Shown: positions 25,582 through 37,142, numbered from the stretch's first letter. The stretch: 64,000 nucleotides of DNA from Adiantum capillus-veneris (GCA_014529385.2 CM043946.1:38020058-38084057); one strand, 5' to 3'. The notes: generated by a model not told the origin, from the sequence alone. Numbers and translations are program-made.

Positions 25582-26905
25582 TCATGTCTGGTTTTTATGC
25601 AGAGCTGTCATCTCTGACTGCATGGCCAATTGCCAATTCCCGGAGTCCTTCATTTGCATTGCTTCCTTGTAACATGAAGCCTCATTGCAATCAGTCAACA
25701 TGACATAATTCATAGATGGAACAAACCTATCAGGAGGTCGCGTGACACGTCTAGATCTATGCACAATAGGTGGCTCAGGCTCAACCACAACCTGTGGTTC
25801 CACTCTATCCTGTCCTTGCTCCTCTTGAGCCCTGACATTTTGTCTTGCACGTGCAGGTCCATCTTCTTGGAAGACAACTCTTCTAATCTCCTCAACCCTC
25901 TCTGGTTTAGAATGATATTTGGATTCATTAAAGTGAACATCATTGCTGCGGACAACCTTTCTGGATTCGGGATCCCAAAGTCTATACCCCATCTCACCAG
26001 AATTACCATAGCCTAGAAAGATGCACTTTCTACTCTTTGGCTCAAGTTTGTTCCTAAATTCCTTTGGAACGTGAGTATATGCCTCACAGCCAAAGACTCT
26101 GAGATGCTTGTATGAGGGCATTTTGCCTGACCATACTATCTCTGGCATTGAATCCTTCTGCAAAACCTTGCTAGGAGATCTATTTACAAGATGAAAAGCT
26201 GTTGATACAGCTTCAGCCCAAAACCCATTTGGCAGTTGTGCATTAGACAACATACTTCTGACCTTCTCTTGTATGGTCCTATTCATCCTCTCAGCAACAC
26301 CATTTTGAGGAGTATTGTAAGGAGCAGTAAGTTCATGTTTTATACCTTTTGACTCACAAAAGTCCTGAAAGGCCTTTGAAAACATACTCTCCACCATTGT
26401 CAGTGCGTAAGCATTTAAGCTTCTTGCCAGTCTGATTCTCCACAAGTGTCACAAACATTTTGAAAACACTAAACGCTTCATCCTTGTGCTTGAGAAAGTA
26501 AACCCATACTTTCCTCGAGTAATCATCTATAAATGTCATAAAGTAAGAAGCTCCCCCTAGAGATAGGTTAGGCATAGGTCCACACAAATCACTATGAACA
26601 AGTGCCAACTATGTATCTCTTCTACTGCTTCTATGCTTATGTGGCTGGTGTGTTTGCTTACCATACAGACAATGTTCACAGAATTCAAAATCATTAAATG
26701 AAAAGACAGGAAAATAACCAAAACGAGACAAGATTTTCATTCCCTTCTTGGACATATGTCCTAACCGGCTATGCCACAAAGAAACGTTCGGCTGCTCGGT
26801 TACATTGATTACATTTTTAGAGACATTTGATACATAAATCATGTAAAGTCCTCCAGACTTTACTCTATGGGCTACTGTCATAGAACCCTTGGATATCTTC
26901 CACAT
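25582..26905 (-). pseudogene. Pre-integrase zinc domain and integrase of the copia element
   Basis: The frame 26905-26609 holds the zinc module (LWHSRLGHMSKKGM, CEHCLYGKQ). After a TAG at 26609-26611 the integrase core reads HSDLCGPMP and RTDNGGEY (first two acidic residues). A 1-nt frameshift near 26370-26380 follows, then NTPQNGVAERMNRT with the catalytic glutamate in frame 26445-25582. The KR-type C-terminal part (RSRRVTRPPDRF) follows. The frame ends in a TGA where a tryptophan codon fits. Confidence 0.92.
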
Positions 26906-26908
26906 GTT

Positions 26909-27163
26909 CTATCCAAAAGTGGTGATGTAGCCAGCATCATCAAGTAAACCTGTGTTGATCAAGCTCTTTGTAATTGCTGGAACATGTCTCAGATTCTTCA
27001 GCGTGAAAGAGGAGCCATTCTGAAACTTCAATTGAACATTTCCAACACCTAAGATCTCACATGTCTGCCCATTGCCTAGCCGAACATGATCTTTAGTGGT
27101 CACATAAGAAGTAAACCACTCCTTGTTTGGAGACACATGAAGTGATGCCCCTGAGTCTATAAT
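26909..27163 (-). pseudogene. Protease segment of the copia element
   Basis: It continues in phase with gag beyond the TAG and reads IIDSGASLHVSP, with the D-S-G aspartic protease triad intact. GNVQLKFQNGSSFTLKNLRHVP follows in the usual spacing. The frame ends at a TAG at 26909-26911 before the pre-integrase zinc region. Confidence 0.87.
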
Positions 27164-28082
27164 CTAGTCACTCAGTGCATTTCCATCAGATGCTGTAAGA
27201 AGAGCTGAGTCAATTGTATTCTTCAAGAAGTAGATATCTCCTAACACTAGACTGTCATCCTCTGCAACAGTGTTTGTCACATTTATTTCTTGAATCTTCA
27301 CTGAGGACTTGTTCTTCTCACGATGGTCTTCAGCTTTCTCTTTGCCTTTTTCTGCTTTCCATTCTCTGCAGTCTCTTTTCATGTGACCCTTCTTGCCACA
27401 ATGGTAGCATTCTATGTCACTCTTTCCTTTAGCACTGCGGGACTTGCTACGAGACTGATTCCTCTTTCCACCTTTGTACTTTTCTTTGGTCCTTCCCCTG
27501 GCAACTAAGGCTATTCCTTTGCCTTTGTCCATTGTCTTTCTATTGGTTTCTTCAGTAAGCAGACTTCCTTCTACACCTGCTATGTTCAAACCATTTGGAG
27601 GTGCAGAATTACTCAAAGTTGTGCGAAAAGTTTCCCAACTTTCCGGCAATGTGATCAACAGGAACATAGCTCTAACAGGTTCATCAAACTTGACACCTTG
27701 AGCTGACAACTGACTATAGATTGTGTTGAATTCATTTCATCTTCAAGTCAACAAGCTTCTTAAGCCAGTATACCTGTGAAGCTGCACTCTGCTTCTCATA
27801 AAGATCACTCAGCTTTAACCATGCTTGATAAGCCGACATCTCGTCTGCTACATTGAAGTAAACGCTTTCTGCCAAAGTCAGCATAATGGTAGAAAGTGCT
27901 AATTCATCCATTTCGCTCCATTCATCTTCGTCCATATCTTCTGGTTTTATCCCCTTGAGCTTTATAGGTTTTATCTGCTTCTTTTGTACCAACACGTGCC
28001 AAATTTGCTTCTTCCACAATGGGAAATTGGTTCCATCCAGCTTCTTGATATTGTAAAGAGCAGTGTCCTGTGATCCATCCAT
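27164..28082 (-). pseudogene. gag of the copia element
   Basis: The first frame (28082-27732) starts MDGSQDTALYNIKKLDGTNF, a typical copia gag N-terminus, and shows the W-x-K and E-K-Q-S-A-A type blocks of the UBN2-like gag domain. A frameshift near 27730 leads to the second frame (27709-27164), which holds a basic region and the zinc knuckle CYHCGKKGHMKRDC (residues 101-114 of that piece). It ends in a TAG at a position where a tryptophan codon would fit, just before the protease. Confidence 0.9.
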
Positions 28083-29165
28083 AGCTACGCTTCACAGTAG
28101 TTTCCTTTTTGGGAAAAATTCGGTAGAGTTTCCCCTGTAAACTGACCTCTAAACCAATATCAACCTGTCAAATGAACCAAGAAAGCTTTAGATTCTGCAG
28201 AAATTTTGGCAGAGTCTCCTTTGTAAAATGGCTTTGGTGTACTAAAGACAGACCATAAAACAGCTCAAAAAACACTGTCTCTCTGACACTGTAAGCTGCG
28301 GGTAAACCTGTCCTGCACCTGTACTGTCTCTCACTGTCCTGTCACTGTCCTGTAAGCATAGACTATGACAATGCCTCAACGGCAGTAAAGCAAAGATGCA
28401 ATCCCAGCTGTCTAACTCACAGTCAATACATCCTAGCTGCCTATCTAAGGGTGCTTGAGGGATCGCTCCAAGACCTGTATCACCGAAAGGATCTCAACAT
28501 TCGAGAATCCCCCCAACTTAATAAAACCTCACTCGACCCTCAACAAAGGCTGCAGTAAATCTGACAGTACATAGACTTCCCACAAAGTCATACATCCACA
28601 AATTTTTAACTATATGCTGTAACCGCTGCGGCGGTTGTTTGTTGCGTGACTCACAGCCAGCAAACCCTCAACAGACATACATCATCTCTGACAATACATC
28701 CCATGTGGAAGTACCTGCAATGTCAGGATGAAATCTGGAATATCAAGTAGCAAACACAAGCTACCTGATGAACTAGTGGATGTCGCCTACAGTCTGTGTG
28801 TAGATGCGCCCGTGTCGTATGTGACACGCCTCCAAGAACTGTGAGCCGTCCTTCGATGTGTAGACAGCCACAAATCAACACTCTGGGAGTGTCAATATCC
28901 TCAGCACCTGCAGTCGTAAGCCAAAAACCCCAAATTTGCAAAGTCGGATCTGCACCCATCGAGACCACGTAGTCGAAAATGGCCTGCGTAGACCTTTGTC
29001 GAAGCCGAATGGTGGCTGAGATGACCTTAGAATGAAATTCTAAGAACACCGAGCCCTTCGGGCTCGCCCACAGGATTTGGGGCCGTGTCTTCGCCTATCG
29101 AATTTCACTCCAATCTGAGCTGGTGACTCTAGCCTCCTGCAGTGCTGCCCCGAGCCTCGATCTGA
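28083..29165 (-). other. Leader of the copia element
   Basis: About 1.1 kb lies between the primer-binding site and the gag start, with no protein-like frame. It contains at least two blocks (28464-28541 and near 28112-28137) that also occur, in the same order and strand, in the leader of the Tat-type element near 58616-58697 and 58467-58495. Sharing between a copia and a gypsy leader is unexpected. Confidence 0.7.
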
Positions 29166-29177
29166 GCTCTGATACCA
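29166..29177 (-). other. Primer-binding site of the copia element
   Basis: The minus strand reads TGGTATCAGAGC, the well-known plant copia site complementary to the 3' end of initiator methionine tRNA, with a 2-nt spacer from the LTR. Confidence 0.95.
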
Positions 29178-29179
29178 GT

Positions 29180-29371
29180 TGAAGGAGTACGAGCGGGAGT
29201 GCGACGCGAGAGAGAGTGCGAGAAGAAGAGCAGGACGATATGGTGAACTCGCTCTACTGTAATGTGTAGAGCATAGTGAGTTCTTATTAGGTTTTTACAA
29301 AAGAATATGTGTGCATACCTGGCGGCCCGCCCACTTACCTGGGCGACCACATTGGGCTTTATACCCCAACA
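29180..29371 (-). repeat. 5' LTR of the copia element
   Basis: 192 bp. On the coding strand it starts TGTTGGGGTATAAAGCCC and ends GTACTCCTTCA, two bases before the primer-binding site. Confidence 0.93.
29357..29363 (-). promoter_or_regulatory. TATA box of the copia 5' LTR
   Basis: The minus strand reads TATAAAG beginning only 8 bp after the LTR start. If it is the promoter, upstream U3 sequence is almost absent and any enhancer must lie elsewhere in the LTR or leader. Confidence 0.5.
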
Positions 29372-30569
29372 TGAATTATTGTGTAATTAGGTGAAAATGC
29401 AAAATCAATCTACAAGATACCCATAACAAACCATGTCACCATTCCTACAACCAACACCAAATCATAATGGAAGTTAGAACTCAAACCATCACATGGGTGA
29501 TCCTCTAACTTAGGCGCTCGATCCCCAACTTTGCATCATCAGCCCAGTGCTTGCCACAATGTGAGAGGAGAGATCCATCTCCATAGCCACATATCTTCTC
29601 TACTCCCCACCCTAGCTCTCCAAAGAATGATCTTCATATTGTATCATTTGACATTTATACCTAGGTTTTTTTAAGAAGTGATCGGCTCCCAAATGTGCAT
29701 AAAAGGATTAGGCTCACAAATACAAGCTAGAACTCTCATAGATCCCATAGATACAAGAAAGGTACATATACACATGTGTATATACGCCAATGGAAGCACA
29801 ATGCATGTCCTTGATGCTTGTCCGTCAATAGGAGGTTTGCCCCAGGAGGGGGCCACGTGGCTACCCTTCCCTTGCAACTTCAACACTGTCACTAGGTCCT
29901 TTTTTTTTTTGCTATGGGAGTGGTCCTCTATCCCATCTCTCCATGGGGAGGCAAAGGAGGCTAGTTCTATTTGCAATTTGTTTCTCGCCCCCTGCTCATG
30001 TGTTTCTATTGTGGGTGGCAAGCATTGGAAGCCCAATGGAAGAAAGTGGGGGACATGGATGGGGCATGGCTCCCCTTATCATCCTGCAGTCTTCAACTAT
30101 TGATGATAACCAAGCTTCACTTATCTGGTGCTTGGTGTGGCAGTATTCAGACTTCATATTTTTGGTGGATGACTCCTAAATAGCCGATCATGGAGTGCTC
30201 AGACCCGCCCCCTTCGTGGTTTAGCCTGATGGTATGTTCTTTCGTTATGCTTTTGCAACTCAATTCCTATCTGGATAGGATACACCTTGTGACAGGAGGT
30301 CTGCTCTTTATGGAGACCATGCAAGATATTTTGGGTTGTATTATCGAGGTGGCTCCCTTATCAGTCTTCTTTCTTGTATCTTGCTTCCATGTAGTGATGT
30401 TGAATTCCTGGGAGTAATTGGTATGTCAACCAACTCCCATGTTTGGCTGCAATGTAATGAGTCCATCTTCACTTGCATGCTCTTCATCCGTTCTTCTTTA
30501 AATTTGTGTTGCATAGACTCTTTTTATGATTCCGGCTCTCTAGAATCTGAGACCAAGTGATGGTTCAAG
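29372..30569. other. Gene-free DNA with one dispersed repeat
   Basis: Apart from repeat copy B (29530-29810) nothing is recognised. Forward frames of up to 141 codons exist (29678-30103) but overlap the repeat and a T-run and show no protein motif, so I do not call them genes. Confidence 0.45.
29530..29810 (+). repeat. Dispersed repeat, copy B
   Basis: The counterpart of 5379-5659, in direct orientation and the same 281-bp length. Confidence 0.75.
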
Positions 30570-31335
30570 GAAGGAACGAACCTTTTTAGAGGTCTAATTT
30601 CTCTTGTAGATCTTTAGGGCATAGGTTGAGGCTCCTCACTTGGTTGATGTTGTTGCACGTTGTCACCATTTTCACTTCTTGAGTCTTCACCATCCTCAAG
30701 TTCCATGTACTCATCACTTGTATCTTTTTTTCGTTTTCTTTCCATGTAATCTTTGTACATATTTTGTTCATTGAAAATCACATCCCTGCTTCTAAATATT
30801 TTACCATCCTCAGGATTCCATAGGTGATACCGAGAGTCAGCTTCTCTATAGCCAATGAAGAAACACTTTTTGGACTTTGCATCTAATTTTCACCTTTGAA
30901 ATCTAACTTTGATCTTAGGCTTCTCTTTATGTGCATAAAAACCTTGTACCCAAAAACATTGAGAAATGCATAATTCACCAGTTTACCTGCCCATGCCTCT
31001 TCTGGAACTCCCCCATCCAATGTTGTTATGGTGACCGGTTGATTAAGTTACATAGTCATACTTACTACTTCCACCCAACACTCAAGCGGTAGGCATGCAT
31101 GTAGCCGCATGCTTCGTGCTCGCTCCATGATTGTTCTGTTCATCCTTTCTCAAAATGCCATTTTGTTGAGATGTCCTTGGGATTTTCCTTTGCCTTCGAA
31201 TGCCATTGCTAGCACAAAATCTTTCAAAAGCTTAGCTGCAATATTTTCCTCTATTGTTGGATCTGAGGTATTTAAGCTTGATACCTGCTTCATTCTCCAC
31301 AAAGGCTTTCCACCTTTGAAATATAGAAAATACAT
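30570..31335 (-). pseudogene. Copia integrase relic
   Basis: The minus strand reads, in several frames, parts of a copia integrase: ERMNRTIMERARSMRLHA near 31150-31090, then a stretch ending in WNPEDGKIFRSRDVIFNE near 30840-30770. The following acidic linker ends in STREIRPLKRF (about 30600-30570). Frameshifts and stops are frequent. It differs from the copia element at 23.9-29.4 kb, so it is another family. Its upstream end stops at a LINE fragment on the other strand. Confidence 0.82.
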
Positions 31336-32205
31336 CTCATAATGGTTTACACTCAATCGCTCAGTTAGACAAGGCTGCCTCCTCACTCCCCTCTTGTTTT
31401 CCATTGCAGCCGATGGGATGAACTGTCTTGTCAAGGCCAATATCCAGGAAGGAAAAATAAACGATAACCAACTTCCTAACTCTCAAGTCCAATAGTGTCT
31501 ATCCCAATTTGCTGGATGACACAAATTCTCTGTTAGCTAATGAAGAGGAATCCATGTGGGAGTTTTGGCAATGTCTCCACACATTCTGTCTCGCCTTAGG
31601 ATTGAAGATCAACCATTCAAAGACTGGTGTAAATCAAGGGGCCACACCTCTTCCTTACTGGATGCTAGCTACTAACTGCAAACTTATCAAGGAGCATGAA
31701 CCCTTCAAGCTTTTGGGAATCCCAGTGGTGTTCTAGTTATCCTTAAAAGAGAGATGTAAGTGGTTAGTAGATCTGTTCCAAGCCAATTTAGAAAGACGAA
31801 AAGGATTTCAAGGCTCCCTCATGGAGAGAGTGATGATTATTAACCACTTCCTTACTGCTTACACTGTATTCTTTCTAACCTACTGGAGACCTCCTGAAGG
31901 TCATTTGAAGGACATAGTTAGGCTTGCCAGGAACTTTTTATGTTCTAGAGACACTTTCGCACAAAAAATCCAAGGTCAAGTGGGATATATGTTGCATGCC
32001 TAAGGATAAAGGCATTCTTGGCATCATCAACATCTCTCAACTGGTACATAAATTGGCGGTCTCTTTTTGATTCTCAGGCTGAATGGGCAATCCTAATCTT
32101 CAAAAACCTCCAAAGATTCAAAATGCACATCACTCAAGATGGTCCAACATTCTCGTTCCCTGTTAAGTATGGAGCCTCATTTACCCCTTCTAGCTTTTAG
32201 TCTTA
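31336..32205 (+). pseudogene. LINE reverse transcriptase relic
   Basis: The forward frames read part of a plant L1-type non-LTR reverse transcriptase. NRSVRQGCLLTPLLFSIAAD is at about 31352-31411, and a degraded FADDT-type box (LDDTNSLLAN) at about 31512. LKINHSKTGV and the late region GSLMERVMIINHFLTA near 31813-31860 follow. The usual catalytic aspartates remain as DD. Many stops are present and ORF1, endonuclease and tail are missing from this piece. Confidence 0.8.
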
Positions 32206-32763
32206 CAAATGCACATTTACAAAGCCCCCATTATGAGGAGAATCCATGGTGTGTAGGAAAAATCACTCACCAAAAACCAAAAGCTCACGTCTAGTATCGA
32301 GCTTTTCTCGAGGCTGGGTTCACCAAGAAAATTCCCTTCTCGTCAAAATATTATGGTCGGACGGCAGCCAGAAAGTGATTAGAAAACAGCCGGTCTCATG
32401 AGAGAGGGTTTCCCTTTTGGCCTGTAAAAGGAGACCTCTTCTACACACAAAATGTATTTTGGTGCATTGTGAAGTTGATGTGAGGTGGTGAGAGTGAAGC
32501 AAGGTGGGAGCTCCATTAAGGGGATAATCCCTTTGTAACCTACTTCTAGTCTGAAGTACTAAAGCCATTGAGTGGCTGCTTTCTCGTGGACATAGCCCAC
32601 ATTGGGTGAGCCACGTATATCATTATCTCTCTCTCTCTCTCTCTCTCTCTCCACTCTATAATCTCTCATGTGTGAAAATTATTTCTCTCCATTAAGTAAA
32701 CTACTCTAATATCTACTTAGCTATGCCCTATTTTCTAACATTGCATTTGGAAACAAACAATGG
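32206..32763. other. Gene-free spacer with CT repeat
   Basis: No protein match is seen. A (CT)n tract lies at 32626-32651. The sequence separates a LINE fragment from a copia fragment and is unassigned. Confidence 0.5.
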
Positions 32764-33180
32764 AAGATCTCATAGGGATCTTTGGTGGTTTCCAAAGGAG
32801 AAAAGGCTGGTATACTTTACTTGTCTACTCTCAACATGCAATCTTCAACTTTTGCAGCATCTATAGAATTCGACAATGCAGTGTGGCACTACCGACTTGA
32901 ACAAATGAGTTCCAAAGGAATGCAAATCCTTCAATCAAAGAATCTTCTATCAGGTTTGAAACTTAAGTGGACTTAGAGTTCCATGAATATTGTATTTATG
33001 GTAAACAAAAGAGGGTAAAATTTCAAAAATCGGGAAATGAAAGAAAAAATAGAAAGCTTGAATTGGTTAATTCTGATGTTTGGGGTCCTGCAAGTATACC
33101 ATCCCTCGGTGGTTCATTGTACTATGTAACATTCATAGACAATGGGACTAGGATAACATGGGTTTATGTCAGAGCTCAAG
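32764..33180 (+). pseudogene. Copia pre-integrase and integrase start relic
   Basis: A forward frame reads LYLSTLNMQSSTFAAS and VWHYRLEQMSSKGMQIL (a degraded H-x-R-L-G-H zinc module). After a frame change come YCIYGKQKRVKF, then LVNSDVWGPASIPSLGGSLYYVTFIDN, the beginning of the integrase core. It is cut off at about 33180, where unrelated minus-strand LINE sequence begins. Confidence 0.82.
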
Positions 33181-33239
33181 GTTGTGTGAAACCAGTGGTT
33201 CCTATACTTTCTCGCTTTGCCATCCATAGTAATACTTAG

Positions 33240-34840
33240 TGGGTAGTGCTTCGACATGCAGCTAGTGTATAAGCACTTAGCCTTGATTTTATCAAAGGTG
33301 TTGGATAGAGGGAGGATCAAATAGCATATATCTAGCTACCCCTTCCTAGAAAGTTCTCCTTTAATGTAGTTCTGCCATGTGAAATCTCCTAGGGTGCGAA
33401 CATCCCACAACTGGAGGTGGTCCTTTAGGTTAAGCCAAGTTTCTCTTTCTTTCTCGGAGATGTAGATGTCTTTGTTGAGGAATCTATCCTCTAAGGTCTC
33501 TACCATTATTGAAGTTGCCCACTAATATGCAAGGCCCATTGAAGGCATAGGGTTCCTAAACAAGGTCTGCTCTATGAGATGTTGATCCTCTTGCATAAAT
33601 AGAAACTATCCTGAAGTTGTTGGGAGCAGGGGGAAAAATAGCACTCTAGTATTTTCCCACACCTAGAGAGTGGGTGGGCCAATGTTTGGGAACACCTAAA
33701 GTTGTACCTCCAGATCCCTTTGGGTGAGAAGAGATAATCCATCAAAGGTTTTTTAAGACCTCAACAAGTGTCCAAGTTGATTCTTCACCAAGTACCTTGA
33801 TCTATTGAAGAGCTATCACATCATTTTTTTCTCATGTAGCCAATTGTCAATTTTCCTAGCTTATCAGCACCGGGGAGGGGTCTGGGAGACATTTGCGTGG
33901 CTTCTTTTGTGTTCTTTGAGAATATTGATGGGGGTGGGACTTGAGACAATGACCAGGGTGGAGGAAGTTACTTTAATCGTGGGATTGTCTTTATTGAGGT
34001 CTAGCTTTTGGGCTTGGTCGAGGGCATTGACTTGTTGCGCAAGAGTAGACGAGGGGTCCTTTGGGGCGGGCAACACACAGTTTTCTCCTTTGAAATCAGA
34101 GGAGTCTGCAAAATCTATAACGGAAGCCAGCACTGTGGATCTATTAGACCTTTCGCAAGGAGGGGGACTTATTTTGGACTTGGAAGCCCCAGGTTCCACG
34201 AGGCAAGTTACTAGTGTTGGGGGGAGACACAAGGACAGAGGATCCAGGTTGAAAATTTGCGTTGTTGGGGGGGAAGGGGTTTTCATAAGGAGGGGTCGTA
34301 TTCCTAATTAGGAAATTTCTTACAAAGTGGCCTTCGACTCCACATGGGAAGCATGCTCTGAGGTCGGCCACCCAACACTTTGCCTAGTTGAGAAGCTATG
34401 ATCTTGAGGTGTTGGTGATAGTGAAGGGGGAGGTTTGGAAGCTCTATCCAAACATGGCAATGCTTCTACATAGAGACTTTAGGGTTAAACTCCAACGTGA
34501 AATAAGTAGGGGGGAGCTTCTCGAAAGCCAAAGACCCAGGATGATGATGTCAAATGCCATCTCAGCATTTTGGAAGACAAACGTGTAGTGATTCTTTGGA
34601 AGGGATTGGATGGTTTCTAGGATAGCACCTCCAAAACCAGCCTTTGAAAGTCTTTGTAGGGGGTATAGACCTGCTAGTCTCCCAATGATAGCCCTAGCTT
34701 CCAAGTCTTTCTTGAGCTTTACAATTTGAGAGGTGGGGAGAGTTATAGAAGGCTTACCTCCAGGGTTGTAACTTGAGATTGCAACCAAAAAACTCCAACA
34801 GGTTAAGGATTTTCTCCAAGACCACATGGATATGCTGAAA
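33240..34840 (-). pseudogene. LINE relic: ORF1 and endonuclease start
   Basis: On the minus strand a plant LINE ORF1-like protein is readable from about 34830. A region like the DUF4283-type RNA-binding domain (LEARAIIGRLAGLYP, ALISRWSLTLK-like) is followed by the knuckle CFPCGVEGHFVRN, whose last cysteine is missing. After a linker, minus-strand frames near 33800-33250 read pieces of the apurinic endonuclease domain (IALQ-IKVLGEESTW, then ISEKERETWLNLKDHLQLWD and GDFTWQN). Frames shift repeatedly. No RT follows on this strand. Confidence 0.72.
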
Positions 34841-35340
34841 CTTGCTCGTTAGAATTTCCGACAAGCACAGGATCGGTATAAGAAGCACGCTGATGAGAAA
34901 CGTCAGTAATTTACCTTCAAAGAAGGGGAGGAAGTATTTTTACGCGTGTGAGAACATTCTCAGAGTCTGAAAATTGGGCCAACACCTAAGTTATATCCCC
35001 GATATTGTGGGCCTTTCAAAATACTCAAGCGAGTAGGTGATCGTGCCTACCAAATTATTGCTACCTTCACATTCTCATATTCATCCGGTGTTTCATGTAA
35101 ACCGTTTACGTAAGCGGTTACATGGGGACGACAATGTCATTGACCAACAGATTTTGGATAGATTTCATTGAACCTCCTACTTTATTGCATGAACCTGAAC
35201 ATGTTCTTGATTATCATGAGTTGCGAACACGTCATCATGTATGTCAACAATCCAAAATCAAAGTGGAAAGACAGACTCTAAAAAGCGCAAAGAACGTGCA
35301 GTGCGCTCGTGGGTGAGCGGCTAAATAGGCATGCCTCGAG
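34799..35340 (+). pseudogene. Gypsy integrase C-terminal relic
   Basis: The forward frame reads DFLQDHMDMLKLARQNF and RQAQDRYKKHADEKRQ, then FKEGEEVFLRV and LYPRYCGPFKILKRVGDRAYQI. This is the typical region after a chromovirus-like integrase core. It is broken by several stops and runs into unrecognised sequence after about 35110. Confidence 0.78.
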
Positions 35341-35740
35341 TGTGAAATGTCAAAACTCCACCTCTAATGTCAATGCTGATGTCTCTACCTCGGCCGAGAA
35401 AGATGTACTTCCGAGCGGAATCACAAAAAAATGAAAATGGGAGCGAAAAACTCCACCTATCGTGTCATGGCCCATGTCCACCTGATCCAGGATATGGTCA
35501 TCCAATCGGAACCACAAAATGCGAAAATGCGAAAAAAAACCCACCTGTAGAGTTGACACCGAAAAATGCCACGATCGAAAACTGGTAAAATCGTGAAGAA
35601 AATATCCACCTGTGTTGTCGATGCCGAAGACTACGCCTCCAATCGATCTGGGCTCGGGAATAACATAATATTAGGACTTTATACAATTAATTTATATTAA
35701 AGATCCATCAAAATCTAACCACTAGAATTTGAAATTTTTG
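35341..35740 (+). repeat. Degenerate repeat around CCACCT...TGTC
   Basis: Four similar blocks, each an A-rich run followed by TCCACCT, a few bases, then TGTC(A/G)ATG or a variant, occur near 35350, 35445, 35535 and 35598. Spacing falls from about 94 to about 65 bp. No coding frame is seen. Confidence 0.5.
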
Positions 35741-36765
35741 GCATAGCCACATTCTTTGAAGGGTTATCTATCAAATGACTGTAGGACATTGCAAAATGAA
35801 CATTTCATCTATGGATATCTTGTGCACAAAAATCATGGGTTGCCACTCGCAATTGTTTTGGATCAAGATCGCCGCTTCCTAAGTAACATGTGGAGGGAAC
35901 TCTTCAAGCTTTTGGGCACGCAACTCACATTCTCATCAAGTTATCTCCCGAAAACCGATGGCCAAACCGAAAGAATCAACCAAGGCATTGAAGATCTCAT
36001 CCGGAGCTATGTCAATGCAGATCAAAAGGATTGGGCTGATTACTTGGATGTGGTGGAATTTCATTACAACAGGGCAATCCACAGCGCTACCGGCTGCACA
36101 CCCTTTGAACTGACAACGGGAATAGAAGTCATCACTCCGCTGGCCCTCGGTGCCGACAACATTCAAGCTGATAACATGGATTGTGAAGAATTCTTACACA
36201 AGTGGAATGAGAAGCTGCGAATTGCCACAGTCTAAAGTAAAGCAAGCTGCACATGGTAAAGTATGCAAACCCACATTGTCGCCAAGAAGAACTCTTCACT
36301 GAAGGAGACCTGGTCCGAGTAAGCTCTCAAAACATTAACGCCAAAGTTTGAGACCTTCCACCCAGCTTAACGCCAAAGTTTAATCACAGGTACTATGGTC
36401 CTTACAAGATCGTGAAGTCTTACAACGACATCACCCACAAGCTCGACTTACCTTCGACATCCCATATCCATAACGCTTTTCATGTCATCTTACTCAAGCG
36501 CTATCACTATGACAACCAACACGGACATGCTCCACCGCCATCCGGAGAAGCAAGCATTCAATTGGAGCCGGAGACTATACTGAAGAAATGCTTCTCCCAC
36601 AAAGAAACTCAATTCTATGTCAAATGGAAAGGCTGTCCAATGGTCGATTGTACGTGGGAATCAAAGAGAAAAAACAGGAGATTGCCCGCACACTTGTCTT
36701 GTGCTTCTACAACATGGAACGAGATCAACCTCCCACTTAGGCTACTCCCATGTATCATACCCTAG
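35741..36765 (+). pseudogene. Chromovirus integrase and chromodomain relic
   Basis: The forward frame 35756-36235 holds the integrase core from the second acidic residue (IVLDQDRRFLSNMW) through YLPKTDGQTERINQGIEDL with the catalytic glutamate. It ends in a TAA after ATV. After frame changes, the frame 36412-36765 reads the C-terminal part (HNAFHVILLKRY) and a chromodomain-like end (PETILKKCFSHKETQFYVKW, then CTWES). The integrase-chromodomain join is characteristic of Ty3/gypsy chromoviruses. The 5' part of the element and the LTRs are not recognised. Confidence 0.88.
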
Positions 36766-37062
36766 TTAGGAACAAAACTCCCAAAAAATCCCAAACAAAG
36801 CCGAATATCCAAAAATCCAAACAAATTCGTAGAAACAAAAAAAGCCAAAAAGTGGCATGACCCTTTGTACTAGCACTTGCATTTACACAATAACATCACT
36901 TAACGAACCGCTTGACGAGGGTGCCAAACTCTGTCAACCCGGACGTCTTTATAAGGGGGTACATGCTTACTCCTTACCCAAGTCCCAGTCCATTCTTTTC
37001 GGCAAGCTAATATAAAAGTTGTTGTGTCCCTCGATGTCGTGAGTATAGTGGGCTGCCCTCCC

Positions 37063-37142
<80 letters not shown>

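Larger units (their letters stand above)
23851..29371 (-). mobile_element. Ty1/copia LTR retrotransposon
   Basis: A 5521-bp element with 192-bp direct LTRs (23851-24042 and 29180-29371) that begin TG and end CA. On the minus strand it has the classical initiator-Met-tRNA type primer site TGGTATCAGAGC, gag with a zinc knuckle, protease, integrase, then RT and RNase H. The integrase-before-RT order defines copia. Flanks are GGAAT on the left and TGAAT on the right, a target duplication with one mismatch. The LTRs show 4 differences (about 2%), so the copy is fairly young. Nevertheless gag-pol carries several stops and frameshifts, so it is not autonomous now. Confidence 0.95.

Noticed and set aside
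29678-30103. 141-codon forward frame
   Set aside because: It begins inside the dispersed repeat and crosses a T-run; no motif, and the repeat copy at 5.4 kb does not keep the frame open.
31336-34840. One LINE split by twin-priming inversion (RT on +, ORF1/endonuclease on -)
   Set aside because: In twin priming the inverted 5' part lies upstream of the 3' part; here the order is reversed, and a copia fragment lies between. Two separate LINE relics are simpler.
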